Assembly (NCBI RefSeq): GCF_000002995.4
Contig: NW_025062477.1
Span: 6,358,649-6,422,648, forward strand
Direction: 5' to 3'
DNA: 64,000 bases
DNA from: Brugia malayi
Lineage: Eukaryota; Nematoda; Chromadorea; Rhabditida; Onchocercidae
Shown: piece by piece, positions 52,795-64,000 of the stretch
Position numbering within the stretch: position 1 is the first letter of the stretch
Layout: the number at the start of each line of letters is the position of its first letter
The notes under the pieces: model-generated
Seen by the model: the letters and a program-made list of their open reading frames with translations, nothing else
What the model was told of the DNA's origin: nothing
The model's database searches: none
Made by a program: the position numbers and the translations under genes

Positions 52795-54754
52795 CAAGAA
52801 TGAATTGCTGCAATGTAGTACGCTATAATTTAATTCCTGTATTCTGTCATGATCAAAATGTCCATTGTAAACTAATCTTTATGGCATCTTTTATGACTTT
52901 TAAGTAACAAAGAGTTAACAATGAATATTTTGATGATGGTAGAGGTCATGAGAATCCGTCCCATATATAACATATCCGACATCTAATCAAGTAAAAAATA
53001 CTACATTGAACAACATAGTACACTGAAGGGAGCGAAAGTATCGTATAATTATTATCAAAAAGCAAGTTATGACATAAGAAATATAAGCATAAAAAAAGTT
53101 ACGGATGTCAAATCTTATAAGCATAAGCCATCCAGAAAGTTCAGAAGAAATTCACTGCAGAAATCCAAAAAGGAAAGTACGTCTAACACCGATCGCGAAG
53201 TACGTCTAGCATCCACGGCACTTAACGTGCACGCATTAGCATCTGCCCGTTACGAAAATCTCAGTCTCATGGAATTTAAACGAACGCAACGATTCCAAAG
53301 TAGTAATTATTAAACAGAAGAATTAACTTGTTTAACGAGACCTTCAAAAGATGTGGAATGTTAGGGAAGCACTGTAAATGTAATTATAAGTGTAATTATA
53401 ATTATAATTTCAATATTTTAAAATCTTTTAAAAAGTATACCATTCACCTAGGTTAGTAAAATTTTTATATCAAAACTGATATGAAACTGTATGTAATACA
53501 TCTCAACCAATAATACGATGGGAATTCTCAATTATTCAAATCCGTTGCAACATCTTTTATATCAAAACAGATATGTCTCATTAATTATTCAAAAAAATTT
53601 TTTAAGCTTTAAAATTATTGCTAATTATGAAAAGATTTCAAATTGATCTCAAATGATGATAAGGTATTGTTATGAAATATGAGTAATGATAAGGATATTA
53701 TAGAAATATATGCAGGAATGTGAATCAAATTTTGAGCGGTTTTCTGAGAAAAGAAAAAAGTAGCAACAATTATACAACACAAAGTGAAGGTAAACTAAAA
53801 GCATTAAAATTAAATAATTTATTGTTTAATTTTGAGACATTTCGAAAGTTTCAATGTTGTTTTGGTGATAATCACAGTATTGATAAGTGAAAAGTGAATG
53901 ATCACTCATCTCAACCTTTAAACCAATTATTCTTCAGAAATATGAATTACATAGCTATTCGCTTCATTTCTTAAACAGTTTTTACCTTATTTTCTTCTTT
54001 TCAATGTAGTAATTGTTAGGACTACTTGTCATCCAAATTGTCACTGATTCGTTATCTATCATTGATTTAGATCATCTTATGATTTTATGGTCAAATAAAA
54101 TATGCATCACAAATCATCAATTAAACTAAGAGCAAAACGTTTAACACTGAATCAAACTAATTTGATTCAGTCAATTCAGTTTCAATATAATCAATCAATT
54201 ATTGATTTTCAAAAAATTTTCGACTAAATTGTTTATTTATTAAATTTTCATTAAACATAGATAATTTAAACCTAAAGGCACTGTGATATAAAATCAATGT
54301 TAACTTTATTTTAGGCTTACAAAAGCTTATCATTAATCAGCAAACCTTTTAATTTCATCAGCCTTTTCATTTATTCTTAACTTGTTCTGTTGATGTTCTA
54401 TTCAGATCATTTGGCATTTAGCCATTTGTAATATCTTCCACATTTACTAAAACATCATGGACCTATCATAACTTATCACTTCCCAACTTTCCTATGGCGC
54501 GATCAAATTTTAATCAATTTTATAAACTTAAATCAAAATTTAAAATTTTTCAAATATACGGTATGTAAATGAAGACATGAAATATCTTGGAAGACTACTC
54601 TTAATAATTACCTAAATTCCCGTTGCAATCATTTAAATTCTCGCGTCAACTCTACCTAAGTTTGCATGTAGATTATCTTGAAGTTAAACTTTCAAGCGTT
54701 TATGACGTGATATGTGCACTTATCACTTCCTTTTAACTGAAAGGAAGCGTTACC

Positions 54755-55176
54755 TGTCGTCAGGATCATTGTCCATACGACATATGTGCAAAACTTCATT
54801 GCATTTGTTTGTATTGCATATAGATTTGTTCTTTTTGTCACATATATGCATGACACGGAAAAGGTCAATAGCCTGTGCGATGGTCGTTTTTAAAATAGCA
54901 CAAACTGTCACAAAAATCAATTTGTTTTCGATCAGAAAGATGTTTTGAAGAAGGTACTTAGATGTATCATAGCGTACGTTTCACATAAACATTGTTTATT
55001 GACTTATTTATTTTTTTAAGGAAAAACTAATAAGTTATTTTGTTGTAAATAAAATACAGCCACATACGTAGCATTTATTTAGTTCAAACTTTTTCACATC
55101 TTTTTTTTTTCCTTTCCTGCAAGATTGCTACGGTATGTCCGATATGTGCAAAGAAAGCGGAAATGTTCATATTTGA
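54755..55176 (+). other. Candidate cysteine-rich exons (unassigned)
   Basis: Three readings. At 54755-54823 a frame gives CRQDHCPYDICAKLHC before a stop. At 54899-54953 an acceptor (AAAATAG) opens a frame with SICFRSERCFEE and a GTACTT donor in phase 1; its partner after CCTGCAAG at 55124 continues as DCYGMSDMCKESGNVHI and a stop at 55176. Both pieces share a C-x(n)-D-x-C pattern. No family was recognised. The other frames here are also open, so chance is a real alternative. Confidence 0.3.
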
Positions 55177-55804
55177 TCTAATTAACAGCTCTAAAACTTT
55201 GAATCCTTCTCATTCAACTCAAAATCGACTTTCCAACTGTTATCCAATTTTCATTTCCATTTTTCAGTATTATTGTGATAAAAAACAAAAGATAAGAAAC
55301 TTTGAAACACTAATCCTAATCATATTACTTTTAAAATTGGAAAATAATAAAAGGTGAGATGGAAAAGAGATTGATAAATTGCATGGAGTGATAAGTAACA
55401 ATCAATGCTATCATTAATTAAGACAGATTTTTGAGTTGATAAGTGTGCTACTAAAAATCATCGGTTAATTTTATTATTCCTTTTTATTGCTAAACTACTT
55501 AGCAATTCATTGAAACTCAATAAGATTCGATCATATCGAACTGCTTGTTGAAATACATTAATCGTTAACCATTAAGGTCGTTGCTCGAATTAATCGTTTC
55601 TTTTCAGTATGCAAATTTATTTCATTGCATGATTTCATAAATATGTTCGCGTGTTTCTGTGTGTTTTATTATCAAAGTGCACTTATTTATTTATCTATAA
55701 TAAAATATTAGTGGGAAAAAATCGTGAGCTTTCCTCGTCTTTATTGTCGCTCCGGAAAACCGTTTTTGTACAGCATAAGGATTCGATGTTATCGTTTAGT
55801 TTTG

Positions 55805-55827
55805 AGGAGAGAGAGAGAGAGAGAGAA
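55805..55827. repeat. (GA)n microsatellite
   Basis: Alternating GA run of about 23 bp, 60 bp before the GC-richer block. Confidence 0.85.
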
Positions 55828-55996
55828 AGTAAGGAAGTCTGAGAAGAAATTTTTCCAGTGAGGAATCTTACTAGATTGTTTATTACCTATGATAATGGGG
55901 TAAGGCTGGGTGATATGGAAGGATGAAGGTGTAGCTTGTATGATACCTCGAAAATCAGTGGGAGACGGGGTGGTAGCGCAGGGTACCTGCGGATAG

Positions 55997-56167
55997 ACGG
56001 AGGACCCGGTGACCTATTTCGTCGACCCGACCGACTGTGGCGATGATGATGATTGCTACGAATTACGCACATCGCCTCAAATTCAGTTGGGTAAAATGAC
56101 ATTGCGCAAGGCCAAGGGCAACCCATTCATCCTCTTACCCCACTTCTCATCCTATCTGATCATATAA
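55997..56167 (+). other. Candidate coding exon in a GC-richer island (unassigned)
   Basis: A 56-codon open stretch with non-random composition, beginning after GCGGATAG: EDPVTYFVDPTDCGDDDDCY, then ELRTSPQIQLGKMTLRKAKG. A possible donor (GGGTAAAA) follows SPQIQL. The minus strand is also open here (80 codons, ATG at 56126, arginine/proline-rich), so strand is uncertain. The base composition stands out sharply from the AT-rich flanks. No homology recognised. Confidence 0.35.
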
Positions 56168-56489
56168 CTTTATTCAATTGAAATTTTAAACTTTTAAAAT
56201 CCATTCTTACTCTATCATCAATTTAAAATTATCCTCAATGTATAACATGAAAAGTTCACGTTGACCTTGATCTTTCTTGATGAATTTTCTATTGATAACA
56301 TTGCTATTATTAAGCAATTGAGCATATGGATTTGTGTCCATTTTTATTTTGATTTTTTAATTTTTAAATGTTCTAAAATTAAAAATTTCTTTATAAAATT
56401 TCTATTCAAATATACTGCAATAAAAACAGTCAATTCAAATTCCTCAAATTAAAAAAAAAAAGAGTGAGCAGTGTAACTAAGGGATAAAA

Positions 56490-56519
56490 TGACCTTGGCA
56501 TAAAGTGTCATTGACGTCA
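56490..56519. promoter_or_regulatory. Perfect CRE (TGACGTCA) next to a nuclear-receptor half-site
   Basis: TGACGTCA at 56512-56519 is the palindromic CREB/ATF site. TGACCTTGG at 56490-56498 is the reverse complement of CCAAGGTCA, the extended half-site of NR5A/ERR-type receptors. Both could occur by chance; a regulatory role is inferred. Confidence 0.3.
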
Positions 56520-58778
56520 GTATTTCTTCAAAATGTCCACATAATAGTTGGTGACAGTCCGGAATTTTTCTGATGCATGTCTACCTGTGACGGAGGTGAA
56601 AATTCTCTTTGAACTCAAATCTCAAATCGCAATAAGTAAGTAAACTTATAGTTAACCCTTACTAATCGTTACTTAAAAAGCATTTCTAATTGCAGTAATA
56701 CTACGGATTCGGAAACGATAATGAAATGATAATAAAACTAATCTTTTTCTAGTTAAATTATTAAACTAAATAGATATGAATAATTCGCTACTGTTTATTA
56801 TCTTCTTTTTTTTTCAATTTTTTTAATTCTTTTATCCGAAATTTCAATACTGTAACATCAAATTAACAATGCTATCAAATTAGAATCGTACTGATTGTTT
56901 GCTAATATCTTTTGGCGGCGCAATTATGACAAATGTAAGTATTGAAAATATATGTATATAAGTATCCGGAAGTTTTTTCTCCATACTCCTGAATAATACA
57001 TGAAAAATAAGTGTTTTTCTTTTAATAAAATGATTTAAATTTAGAAAATTATAATCAAAATTATTCTAGTGTATAATAAATTTTTAGTTATACTAAGGTC
57101 CAATAAGATATCAATTTATAACCAATAAATATTGTGATAATAATCTTAGGTAAAGCATATAAATGGCGTAATTTTGTTGTATCTTGTTGCATGATAAAAA
57201 TGTTAAAACTTTTAAATAGCATAATAAAATGAGATAAAATGTAATTTCTTTCCTTTCTTCGTCTCTACCACAAAACCTCTCTAATTTTGTTCCAATTTCT
57301 CTACTATGTATGATGATAATACTGATGAAATCAACCATCATCAGTTATGTCTCTTTTGCGCAAAAGTAAAGAGGAAGAAGATTGAATGGCGCAATAGGCA
57401 AGGTCAATGAATCCATCCATTCCATACAATTAACTTACCTCCAATCATGCTATTTCTCTTTAAAATTCAATTTAATTCATTCATTCTCTCTAAAATTCAC
57501 TAACTTTATTTCATCAATTTTTTTTTTTTTTCTTTTTTGTTGGTTTCATTTCTTTTCTTTTTTTCTTATTATTCTGTTTGTGTTTTAACTTATTAATTTG
57601 TTTAAACAAAATGATTAAACATAATTTCTAATATATTTTATTATCTTTTCTTTTATTTAAGCAGATTTGAAATCCGTAAAAGCATAATTAAGCGATGGTA
57701 TGTTGAAAATAGATTTTGATTATTCTATTTGAAATCATTTTTTCTTCTAATTGAGAAATTACGTTCAACTGATCCATTTTACTACATCACAGAATTTGTT
57801 ATATGGAAAATTATAATATATTGTATTTTAAAAATATCTTGCTCTTTTAAACTATAATAATTCAATATTTTAAAATAATCAATTTTATCTAATTTGATAA
57901 TATTAGCTAAATGGAATAATATATTTTGCATAAAGTTTCCTACAAATGTATTGAGCCAAAAGTATAAAAGGTAATGTACGCATTGTTAATTTCAAATTCA
58001 CTGGTTGAATTACGGTTTTGCAGAAAGGAAAATGAATTTGTGAGAAATGGAAAAATTGGGTAAAATTCTTTACTTTGTATTATCTTTTTATTATTCTACT
58101 TTTTTTTTTTTTTTTTTTTTCAAAGTAAACAAGCAAAATTTTTTGAAGCACCAAATTATGCAAATCAAATTATATATATATATGTATAATATATTCAATA
58201 TTTATGTACTTAATATTTGAATTTATCTTTTCCTCAACTTATCATTTATTATCAATACTATTGTTTTAACATTTCTTTTTGTTAGACATATTAAAATTTT
58301 CCTTTACCCGAAAGTTAATGGTATAGTGTGCTTTTTCTTTTTCACTTAATATATCATACAGCGCTCTAAATAAATAATTATTAAATGAAATAGTACTTCT
58401 TATTTTAACTTGATAAATAAATATTACTATTTTTTCTAATAAGAAAGAATTTCTAATATTATTAAGAAAAAAGAAACAATGAAAATTCATTTTTTCTTTT
58501 AGCAAATTCTTTGGATTAACTGTTTTCATCTTAGCAATTTTTCCATATCAAATTTCTTTTTCCTTCCTTTTTATCACTTACTTTTCTTTTCTTTTTAATT
58601 CATTTTTGCTTTTTATTGTGAAGCATTTCAAAATTTCATTAATCACAAAATTGTATATTAAGCGCAAAATGGAAAAGTCCGCATACTGCTACTGTTAACA
58701 GTAACATCAAAGGAAAAAAAATCCATTTATTTGAAGAAATTGATAATAAGCATTTGTTGCCTTTTTGAATTATTTCAG

Positions 58779-58872
58779 TCGGATTGAATGTTTGCCTTGC
58801 AATGACCTCTGTGCAAGTGTCACGAGATGTTCAAATTGCCTATCTATTTGTATTGAATGTACTAAAAATTAG
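58779..58872 (+). other. Candidate cysteine-rich exon after a strong acceptor (unassigned)
   Basis: A TTATTTCAG acceptor opens a frame reading RIECLPCNDLCASVTRCSNC then LSICIEC: seven cysteines spaced C-x2-C-x3-C-x5-C-x2-C-x3-C-x2-C, with a stop at 58872. A possible donor (GTACTA) falls inside the last cysteine codon, so the exon could continue. The spacing fits no family I can name with confidence. Confidence 0.35.
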
Positions 58873-60244
58873 GTCAATCACCGCCCGGAGGAAAGGGGGA
58901 AGTTGCGTAATGAAAGTTTTAGCCATTTTCTTTTTTTTTCCTTCATTAACTGCTATTCCATCATTTCAGGAATATTTTGTTCTAAAAAGAAAGAAAGAAG
59001 GTTAAAAATTTTTATAACAGATTATGAGAATTTTCCTCTTATTTCCTCTTCTGCTTTTCTTTTTTTTCAAAAGTACAATCAAAGATGGTTAGTGTTTCAA
59101 TTAATTTATTTGCTCAGAATTTTTTACAAAGAATTTCTGGGACCTATAAAATGATTTTTTGATGATAGCTTGGGCTATATGATCATCGAAAAACCTCTTG
59201 AAATAGTAAAAGTATGCAAAGTTGTAGTAATTTTTTGATTTCATCATAGAAGTATCATTTAATATTGTTTTCAACTTCTCATATAGTCATGCATTTCAAA
59301 AATGACAATTTTCAAATTCAAATTTAAGTTATTCCTTCAATATTATTTATATTTTGATACATAATTCTAATGTAATTAGGGAGGTATGCTTAAATCTAAT
59401 TAAAAAACTTAACCAACAACTGACCAATAGCATATATGAAACAATTGAGTGTAATATGGGCAGTGCTGTGTTCATCTACTATTTACATTTTTAAAATATT
59501 GATGAAACAATGATTAAAGCTTGCATATATAAACGAAATCGGGTTTTCTCTTTGAAGAAAGAGAGAGAGAGAGAGAGGAAGAGAAAAAAAGATGAAGTGA
59601 ATGGGAAACTTGATTGCATAATTGTCTCACTCAATTTCTGGAGATGACAATGGCGGAGATTTTATTCCTATTCGATGTAAGAATGGTATTAACTATTTGT
59701 CTCGAAGAGTGTAATTTACTAAGTCTGTGATCTTGTTACTACTTTTATTGTTTATTGTCTACTGTTGTTGTTATTCATCTAATATGACGACGATCTGAAT
59801 AAGATCAAAAAGCAAATTCAAATTCCAATTTCTCACTCTAAATATTTTTATATTCCAATATGTAAAACTTTGTTTCAGATAGTTAGGAAAGTTCTTTTGA
59901 ATGATTATTTTTCTTTCTTTTTTGCAATAAAATCTTTATCATAAGCTAGCGTATGTGATAAGTAGAGTTGTAAATGTTTTTTTTTTTTTTTTTTTCATTT
60001 TCTAATTTTCATTAATTTTAATATTTAAAAATTTTTGACAATGTTTTGGTCATGTTCAATATAGCTTCATTGTAAACATTTCAGTAGCTTTACATTTAAT
60101 GATATTAGTGAAATATTATGGGACAATGCCACCATATGCATAAAAATGTAATGAAATTTACATAATGAAGAGAAAAATTTTCGTTTTCTCGTTACGATTA
60201 AATTGGTTGACAAGAGCATAACGCAATGACAAGTTTTGATGTTG

Positions 60245-60299
60245 TGAGTGAGTGAATAACTGAATGAATGAATAGATAGATAGATAGATGGGTAGATGG
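60245..60299. repeat. Degenerate tetranucleotide repeat
   Basis: Runs of GTGA, TGAA and AGAT units in succession, low-complexity. Confidence 0.8.
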
Positions 60300-62280
60300 C
60301 GATTTGATCCGTGATAATATGCAGAAACATTAAACTTTTACGTAACCATTAGGAGAGAAGAGAATGAAATATGGATAGAAAACCGGTTCTTCTGTCCAAT
60401 GATAATGACTTTCAGATGATGAAGACATTTCTATAAGCAAAAGTTACTACTTCTAGCATTAATACCTTCATCCTGGAACCAGAATTTCTCATAATCTCCC
60501 TCCCTCTCTCTCTCTTTCATAAATCTTATGATTTGTCCCTTATGGTTGTTTTGACTGCAACAGTTGAAAATATATCGATACAAGTAAAAGAAGCTAATTT
60601 TTTTTTTCTTTTATCCATTAATAGAATAAAATGTACTTCTCTGGTACATGATCAAGCAGCAGTTATCATTTGCAGTTCTATCTAGACCAGTTCTTGACAT
60701 TTAACCAGAATTAGCCCTGAGGCTTCTTAGTTTTTCTCTTCTTCTTTCATTCTTAAAATTTCCACGATTACGCTAAATCTTGTTTCTCTTATGTTTTTTC
60801 TTCTTCTTTTACTGTTGGATCACTGACATTGTCATTCTGTTGTCATTTCGTTCTACGAAAAACTTCTCTTCTACTGCCATCCATTTTTCCTAATACAAAT
60901 GGTTGTTAATATTTTAATCTTTCACTCACATATTTTTTTCTTTCAATTCTCTTCTCTCTTTCTTTTTGTTGTTGTGAAAGAAGATAGCTTTCATTTTTTC
61001 TTTTTTTTGAAAAAATAAAAATTTTGTCAATTTATCAAAGTTTTGTTTTCTTTATAAAATGAACAAAATTTCACTGAAAATATCCGCGGCGGTATTAAAA
61101 ATCAGGATTACTTGTAAAAAAAACTGGTATAATATTTTTGGTCTGCTTGAGTTTTAAACAATCTGAAATCAACAAATTCGCATTCACTATTTGACTCATG
61201 AGCCCTTTTTTAACTCTAATTCTACAGATTATTTCTGCAACAATTTTCTTCAACTTTTACTCTTAATGTTTCATTTCTTTTTTTTTAAATTAAAATTAAA
61301 AGGTAGAAATAAGAAGAGAAGAAAAGAGAAAAATATTTGGAATAGATGAAGTAAGAATAAACAGTGTGTGAGAAATGAAAAAAGTTCAATAACTCTACTA
61401 AAATGGAACACTTTTTTTTTTAAATTCATTTTTTTATTACACCTTCAACGACCATTTTAAACATTCTTTCATAAATAGTTAAGTAAGCCTAGTTTATAAG
61501 TTATTCCTGAATTCATTCATGTCTAATCAAACAATGTGTGTATAAGATCCGATCTGACTGTCAATAAAAATATTATGTTATCTTCCATAACTTTTTAAAA
61601 TTTTCAGTATAGAAAATTTTTTGAGACTGTTTTTTTTTCTGTGCTTGTGGATATTACAATTTTACAATTTTATTACAATTTTATTATTTTCTTTTTTATT
61701 CTCAATTTAAATTTATAGAGTTAGAAAAAAATGAATTTTGATCACAAAATAAACCTAATTATCAAGTTTGAGCATAAATTCAAATCTAAGCTTCTATTCC
61801 GAGCAAAATTTTAGCAAATAAGCAATGATTTTGATATACACAATAATCAATGACTTTCAAACTTTTTAATTTCACCTTTTTTAAAAATTCCATGCTTAAA
61901 AAAGTTGCATTCTCTTAGATGACTTCATAGCCAACTGTAATAAATGTTAATGTTTGCGAAATATTTTTATATATACCTATTCTTCATTACCACTTTTTCT
62001 TTTAATGCCCTTTTCCTGAAATTAATGAACATCGATGTGCGCTTTGTATCGAACGACAACAACGCCATTCTGTTACGCTATATCTATCGCATGATATATT
62101 GTATTCATCAGATCCCTATGTTCATTCTCCTTCTCAATTTATCTATAGAATTGAGCTATGATTGGTTGAAGGCGTAGATCCGCTTCTGGTCGAAACTTGT
62201 TTCTTCTGAAGATAATAGAGGAAAGAGCGATACGATCAGATGATGCTTTTGCCTTATGCATTAAATTAAACTATTTTTAT

Positions 62281-62340
62281 TACCTACCACTACCACTACT
62301 ACTATTACTACTTCTACTACTACTACTATTATTATTATCA
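62281..62340. repeat. (ACT/ATT)n trinucleotide repeat
   Basis: About 60 bp of CTA, TAC and ATT triplets; it accounts for a leucine-rich spurious frame. Confidence 0.85.
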
Positions 62341-62883
62341 TTTCATCTTATCAGAATTAATTTATTAATGCAATGTTTCCATGTAATCATTTCAGCTTTT
62401 TAAATTATTTGTTTTCGTTTTGTTCAAAATGATGAGAGGAACGAAAAGATTATTCAATTTCCTTCTCTTTCCCTTCCTCTCTCACTCTCCCTCTCTTCCT
62501 CGAAGGAGAAGAAGAAAAAAAAGAACAATGAGAAATTTTATTCCGATAATACTTAAAATAATTGGAAAAGTATATTCTTCTTCTCTTTCTTTTTCTATTT
62601 TCTGAATGAGATTTCTGTTATCGTTCAAAAATTCATTAATTTTGCAATGAATTTCTCTAGTGCATATGAGATTTTTTACTAGTTTTATGCAAATTTTTAA
62701 CTTTCTTTTTTGCTCCCTTACTCAACTTAGCTTTTTTTTTTTCAGTTTGCATTGAGTACAAGTAAATAAAAAAAAATCATTCGTTCGTTCATTTCTTAAC
62801 CAGTGATAACAAACAAATTTTGTTTTAGGCTAAAATTCCATACAATATTTATCAGTTGTAACTAATCAACAAATGGAAAAAGG

Positions 62884-62936
62884 TATATTATTTTAAAATT
62901 TAAAAAAAAAAATTAATTTAAAAATCTATCAAAACC
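62884..62936 (+). repeat. 53-bp direct repeat, copy 1
   Basis: Identical by eye to 63533-63585. Contains an 11-A run and ends AATCTATCAAAACC. Confidence 0.9.
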
Positions 62937-63532
62937 CTTGTTATGAAAGTTAAGGACCTCAGTTAATTAACTTTAAATTCTTAAAATGATTCTGCATGAT
63001 TGTTCATAATTGGTTACGAACTTACGTTTGACATATTTAACGCATTCAACGATGATCATCCAACATCATCTTCTATCACTCATTTAAAAAACAATGTTCA
63101 GAACTTATTAAAATTTTAAATTATGTTCATTCTTTGATATTATCGTTTTCCTAAACAGCTAAATATAGATATATCAGCTAATTAGCACTTGAGAAGAGAA
63201 ATCTCATACATTTACCACTACCACTCGTAAAATTACATGTAATGAAATGCTTAGTAAATAATGCATACAATTGTTTACGTTACTTTCTCATATCTTTTAC
63301 GATAAATGCTTACGTTCTATTTATTTTTTAATTTATTTGTGTTAACTTTGAAATAAATTTTTATTAGAAAAAAAGCATTAAATTAGATAAAATTAATCAC
63401 ATGAATTATAAGCATATTTCATATTTTCTACTTCACCTTATTCGAATTCTTCCCTTTCTTGCAAAAGAAATTTAAGATTAATTCCATATTTGTAATATGA
63501 GAATTATTTGCTAATTGATAAGTAAATAAATT

Positions 63533-63585
63533 TATATTATTTTAAAATTTAAAAAAAAAAATTAATTTAAAAATCTATCAAAACC
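63533..63585 (+). repeat. 53-bp direct repeat, copy 2
   Basis: Second copy, 649 bp downstream of the first in the same orientation. It is embedded among several copies of AGTAAATAAATTT. Confidence 0.9.
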
Positions 63586-63674
63586 TAATATATATATATA
63601 AGTAAGTAAGTAAATAAATTTCAAGATAAGTAAATAAATTTCAGCATTCATTTGACATTTATTGGTTTGTGTAA

Positions 63675-63912
63675 AGTTCAGCAACGAAAAAAGAACACAA
63701 GAAAGCCAACAATAAGAAGTCAAGAAATCCACTATAGCCAACTATCAGGTTATCAGGTTATCAATACAACCTTTGAACTTCGTGTGATACTTCCCATTAA
63801 TGTCTCAGTGGGTTCAACATTTCACCAGGATAGAATCATTAGCAACACTGTTTGCCAACCATTTGTACAGAAGCTACAAAAATTGCGACAGTTGCAATGG
63901 GCGAAGACATAA
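63675..63912 (+). other. Open stretch near the right edge, possible exon (unassigned)
   Basis: After an AAAGTTCAG acceptor a frame stays open for 78 codons, including NTTFELRVILPINVSVGSTF, and stops at 63912. Two other frames are also open here; one contains NCDSCNGRRHNATW and VECIPCW. The base composition is less AT-rich than the preceding 7 kb. No homology was recognised, and it could equally be a repeat remnant. Confidence 0.25.
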
Positions 63913-64000
63913 TGCAACATGGGCCAAGGTCGAATGTATTCCATGCTGGCACACCCAGGAACATCGTTAATCATCCCCAGAATTTGGATCCGAAACCTGA

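Larger units (their letters stand above)
52795..64000. other. 11-kb AT-rich region with no nameable gene
   Basis: Upstream of csn-7 the sequence is very AT-rich and dominated by homopolymers and short frames. Exceptions are exon-like cysteine-rich readings at 54.75-55.18 and 58.78-58.87 kb, a strikingly GC-richer block at about 55.89-56.15 kb, a perfect CRE with a nuclear-receptor half-site near 56.5 kb, and a less AT-rich open stretch from about 63.67 kb to the edge. It may be intergenic, or intron of a gene with long introns that runs past 64 kb. Confidence 0.5.

Noticed and set aside
62197..62605. Two short plus-strand frames rich in leucine, serine and arginine
   Set aside because: They are translations of trinucleotide and CT-rich low-complexity tracts.
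1..64000. tRNA, rRNA, spliced-leader RNA and CRISPR arrays
   Set aside because: A visual search for tRNA B-box-like sequence, SL1-like sequence and regularly spaced repeats gave no convincing candidate; no covariance search could be run.

Overview
The window looks like nuclear DNA of a nematode, most likely a clade III (filarial or spirurid) species. It is AT-rich, its genes are broken into many short exons with T-rich TTTCAG or TTTTAG acceptors, several genes have an acceptor within a few bases of the ATG as expected for spliced-leader trans-splicing, and every recognisable protein is a conserved eukaryotic one. No bacterial, viral or organellar segment was seen. The genus is an inference. 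I spliced the gene models by hand from homology, reading-frame phase and GT-AG (or GC-AG) signals.

Layout, left to right. 1-9182 (minus): N-terminal 27 exons of the DNA polymerase epsilon catalytic subunit, running off the left edge. 10673-13360 (plus): a SLC35C2-type nucleotide-sugar transporter. 14592-16860 (minus): inositol hexakisphosphate kinase. 18953-21752 (plus): syntrophin. 22246-23791 (minus): FCF1/Utp24, an rRNA-processing PIN nuclease, head to head with 24248-25403 (plus), the complex I subunit NDUFS4/LPD-5. 26166-26951 (plus): a short SS18-like chromatin-remodelling subunit. 27932-30741 (minus): mitochondrial pyruvate dehydrogenase phosphatase. 33422-38611 (plus): an ORP9-type oxysterol-binding protein, with a Tc1/mariner-type MITE in its first intron. 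39652-41003, 41642-42133 and 42540-50499 (all plus, closely spaced): proteasome assembly chaperone 4, the SDH assembly factor SDHAF4 and the WASH-complex subunit strumpellin. 50612-52794 (minus): COP9 signalosome subunit 7, tail to tail with strumpellin.

From 52795 to the end the sequence is very AT-rich, full of homopolymers and microsatellites, and has no gene I can name. It does hold several short exon-like, cysteine-rich readings (54.7-55.2, 56.0-56.2 and 58.8 kb) and an open stretch at the right edge. These could belong to an undescribed cysteine-rich gene with long introns.

The genes are mostly housekeeping: replication, Golgi and endosome traffic, lipid transfer, ribosome biogenesis, proteasome and COP9 function, and mitochondrial respiration. 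They do not form one pathway. Four act in or for mitochondria (NDUFS4, PDP, SDHAF4 and, loosely, the ER-contact ORP). The three-gene plus-strand run PSMG4-SDHAF4-WASHC5 is the best operon candidate. The most unusual observations are two GC-AG introns that homology requires, an ATG-only first coding exon in FCF1, a changed residue beside the polymerase epsilon exonuclease active site, the MITE, and the unexplained cysteine-rich exons.
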